Source: CAYMCO01 sp964388955 (GTDB lineage Bacteria > Chloroflexota > Anaerolineae > Anaerolineales > E44-bin32). From it: DNA of 8,341 nucleotides. Positions 6,606-8,341 of this stretch are shown here, piece after piece (within the stretch, counting starts at the first letter, position 1; every line of letters begins with the position of its first letter). The stretch spans positions 1 to 8,341 of the forward strand of contig CAYMCO010000068.1 of assembly GCA_964388955.1 (NCBI GenBank), written 5' to 3'. The position numbers and the translations under genes are program-made. The notes under the pieces were generated by a model, which was given only the letters and a program-made list of their open reading frames with translations, had not been told where the DNA came from and did no database searches.

Positions 6606-8105
6606 TCAGGGTTCCCGCGACTTCAAATCCTCCCGCACATATAGATCTCCCGCATTACCCTGCAGCGCCAGCGCGTACCGGCCATGAAGGAATTCCTTTA
6701 GGCGATCCAATTTGAACCGACCCAGCAAGATCTGCTCCGGCCGGTAGGCGTCGATCACCCCGATAACTTGCGATTCGCTCAGGAAACCGCTCCGCAGGCG
6801 TTTCTTGGTGAAGACCGCCAGTTCAGGTGGTACGAGCAGCCCGGCGCGAAAGGCGTAGATCGGCATGTCGGTGACGATCCAGTGTGTCTCCCCCGAGTAT
6901 TCGGCCATCTCCGCAAGGATGTTGTTGTTCTCGAGGATGTCCGCGTCCCCTCGGGCGGTGGCTTTCTGATGGGTTGTAAAGCGTCCGAGGGCATCCGGCA
7001 GAAGGGATCTAAGCGTGAGCCCGAATAGGGCTGCGGCAAGCATTGCCGCGATCAGGCGCGGCCATGAGGTTCGCCGCCCTGTGAGCAACTCCCGAGCCGC
7101 GTCCCAGGCCTCCCCCGCGCCGGCCCCGGCGAGCATGGCGGCGGGCACGGTGACCAGCAGTTGGTGGTGATACCAGAGTGGGGTCTGAATGGACAGCAGC
7201 GCAATCGCCGCGCCCCCCCAGGCAAGCAAGTATGCGCATAGCCAACGGCCTCGCGTGAGGGCGAACACACCGCCCAGGATGGCCAGCAGGAGCACATAGC
7301 GGGAGGGCGAGAGCAGATCGGTCAGGCTGTTGTTCTGTGAGGGATCCACCAACGCCGGGGTCTGGGCCGCGGCGAGGTGCGGGCTGATCAGCTGCGACAG
7401 GTTTCCCGGGCCCACGAGGAGCATCATCGCCAGCCCGGCCAGCATGGCCGCCGTGGACCCCCATAAGAGCGCTGGCTTCAGGATTCGAATCCAAGAGGCG
7501 AGCTGCGGTTGGCGATGATGCTCATCCAATAGCAGCCCTATGACGGTGATCGGGCCCAGGAAGCCGGTGAGCAGCTTGATCCCGACCGAGATGCTGAAGG
7601 CGGCTGCAGATAGGCCGAGCCAGATATCGCGGCGACGCTGGTGCCAGATGGCGAGGGCGCCAAGTGAAAGCACCGCGAACGTGATACCGGGAAGCCCGAT
7701 CAACACCGAGGCGCTCAACCGGGTGTAGTAGGGGAGCAGGGCGATCAGGGTAGCCCCGAAAATGGCGTGGACGGGTGCCACCGCCCGTCGCAGGAATTCG
7801 GTCGCCCCCCAGAGGAGCAGTGTCGACATGACGAGCATCAGGATGCGGGCGGGGATCACATGGAAGCCAAATACATGCATCCATCCCGCCAACATGAAAG
7901 TGAAGAGCGGCGGCTGGTCGCTCCAGATGGCGCGATAGAGCGGATATCCGCGCCCAACCAGCAGCGCCTTGATCAGGTTGATGCCCTCATCGGGATCGTA
8001 TTCCAGCCTGATCCGGAAAGGGAAGAAGTACAACATCAGGGCGAGGAAGAGCAGCGCCAGTCCGAGAGGCCACAAGGCGGCCGCTGTCCGCCGGAGCGAT
8101 ACCAT
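6606..8105 (-). CDS. GT39-like polytopic membrane glycosyltransferase (intact copy C)
   Basis: A ~499-residue membrane protein with the outline of a PMT_2/GT39 GT-C enzyme. After a short basic N-terminus (MVSLRR) and a strong first helix comes LEYDPDEGINLIKALL with D37, D39 and E40 as candidate catalytic acids, then IWSDQPPLFTFML (Q64-P65-P66), the equivalent of the family's HPPL motif. About ten hydrophobic segments run to ~385, followed by a soluble C-terminal module (~409-499) with IVTDMPIYAFRAGLLVPPE and YRPEQILLGRF. An upstream TTG at 8147 would add 14 residues (513 in all). I prefer the ATG at 8105 because no Shine-Dalgarno precedes the TTG; the ATG has AAAGGG directly before it, which is too close to be ideal, so the start is uncertain. 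Two damaged paralogues of this gene lie in the same window. It is only distantly related to the + strand GT39 gene, so donor or acceptor probably differ. Substrate unknown. Confidence 0.85.
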   Translation of the reverse strand: MVSLRRTAAALWPLGLALLFLALMLYFFPFRIRLEYDPDEGINLIKALLVGRGYPLYRAIWSDQPPLFTFMLAGWMHVFGFHVIPARILMLVMSTLLLWGATEFLRRAVAPVHAIFGATLIALLPYYTRLSASVLIGLPGITFAVLSLGALAIWHQRRRDIWLGLSAAAFSISVGIKLLTGFLGPITVIGLLLDEHHRQPQLASWIRILKPALLWGSTAAMLAGLAMMLLVGPGNLSQLISPHLAAAQTPALVDPSQNNSLTDLLSPSRYVLLLAILGGVFALTRGRWLCAYLLAWGGAAIALLSIQTPLWYHHQLLVTVPAAMLAGAGAGEAWDAARELLTGRRTSWPRLIAAMLAAALFGLTLRSLLPDALGRFTTHQKATARGDADILENNNILAEMAEYSGETHWIVTDMPIYAFRAGLLVPPELAVFTKKRLRSGFLSESQVIGVIDAYRPEQILLGRFKLDRLKEFLHGRYALALQGNAGDLYVREDLKSREP

Positions 8106-8225
8106 CCCTTTCGGGGTGAGCGATCGTTCCCTGGGCAAAGTGCTCAACCGACGCGGGGGGAAGCGACAGTTCTCTTTTCTGACCTTGAGGCCAACGCCCT
8201 GAAACGCTGTCCGGCTACGGCTCAG

Positions 8226-8234
8226 ATTCTACCA
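8226..8234 (-). promoter_or_regulatory. candidate extended -10 element for the intact GT39-like gene
   Basis: On the minus strand the sequence TGGTAGAAT gives TAGAAT, a five-of-six match to TATAAT, preceded by TGG as in extended -10 promoters. No acceptable -35 hexamer lies at 16-18 bases upstream (GGCTCG at 17). Transcription would start near 8219 and leave a leader of ~70 bases to the TTG or ~115 to the ATG. I see nothing else definable in the last ~110 bases of the window. Confidence 0.3.
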
Positions 8235-8341
8235 AATGCGCCCCAATGCGAGCCCGTTATGCTCCTGAGGACTCTTCAGCCCCGGGGTCCTGTATGCCGG
8301 CCCAATCGCCTGCAGGGCCGTTCGGACCGCATCCCGCACCG

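Noticed and set aside
8269..8291. Possible hairpin around the CCCCGGGG near the right edge
   Set aside because: The pairing outside the central 8-bp palindrome is short and irregular, and no T-run follows on either strand.

Overview
This is a high-GC bacterial window devoted to cell-surface polysaccharide and glycoconjugate assembly. It has three intact genes, all encoding polytopic membrane proteins: an O-antigen ligase/polymerase-like protein with a C-terminal TPR region (209-2641, +), a GT39/ArnT-like GT-C glycosyltransferase (4694-6193, +), and a second, more distant GT39-like protein (6606 to 8105 or 8147, -). The host cannot be fixed from the sequence. The WaaL-TPR fusion, the 'YSRExRMYSL'-type GT39 and the G-rich 8-bp repeat at the left edge would suit Chloroflexota or a similar environmental lineage, but this is a weak inference.

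Layout: 1-50 is a G-rich 8-bp tandem repeat, followed by a plausible promoter and the ligase-TPR gene. About 2 kb of gene debris fills 2638-4693. In order it holds: the C-terminal part of a GT39-like paralogue (-), a diverged second copy of the C-terminal end of the ligase-TPR gene (+), a frameshifted N-terminal piece of another GT-C transferase with a DDAYITF motif (+), and roughly 670 bases with no recognisable gene. After the intact GT39 gene comes a third GT39-like relic (6133-6555, -), which has lost about 340 codons from its middle yet stays open in frame. The full-length GT39-like gene follows, and the last ~190 bases are its upstream region.

The most interesting point is the paralogy inside the window. 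The C-terminal ~90-residue module of the minus-strand GT39-like protein occurs three times, and the C-terminal region of the ligase-TPR protein occurs twice. In each case the copies are roughly two-thirds identical or somewhat less. The ligase-TPR gene and the first GT39 relic are convergent, with overlapping stop codons. This suggests an ancestral repeating unit [ligase-TPR -> <- GT39-like] that was duplicated, diverged and then eroded by internal deletions. Two such deletions, of 240 and 1020 nt relative to the intact copy, are both multiples of three.

If all three intact proteins work together, the GT39-like enzymes would transfer sugars from polyprenyl-phosphate carriers on the outer face of the cytoplasmic membrane, and the ligase would polymerise or transfer the glycan. 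This functional link is inferred from family and neighbourhood only. I saw no RNA genes, CRISPR array, transposase or obvious defence system.
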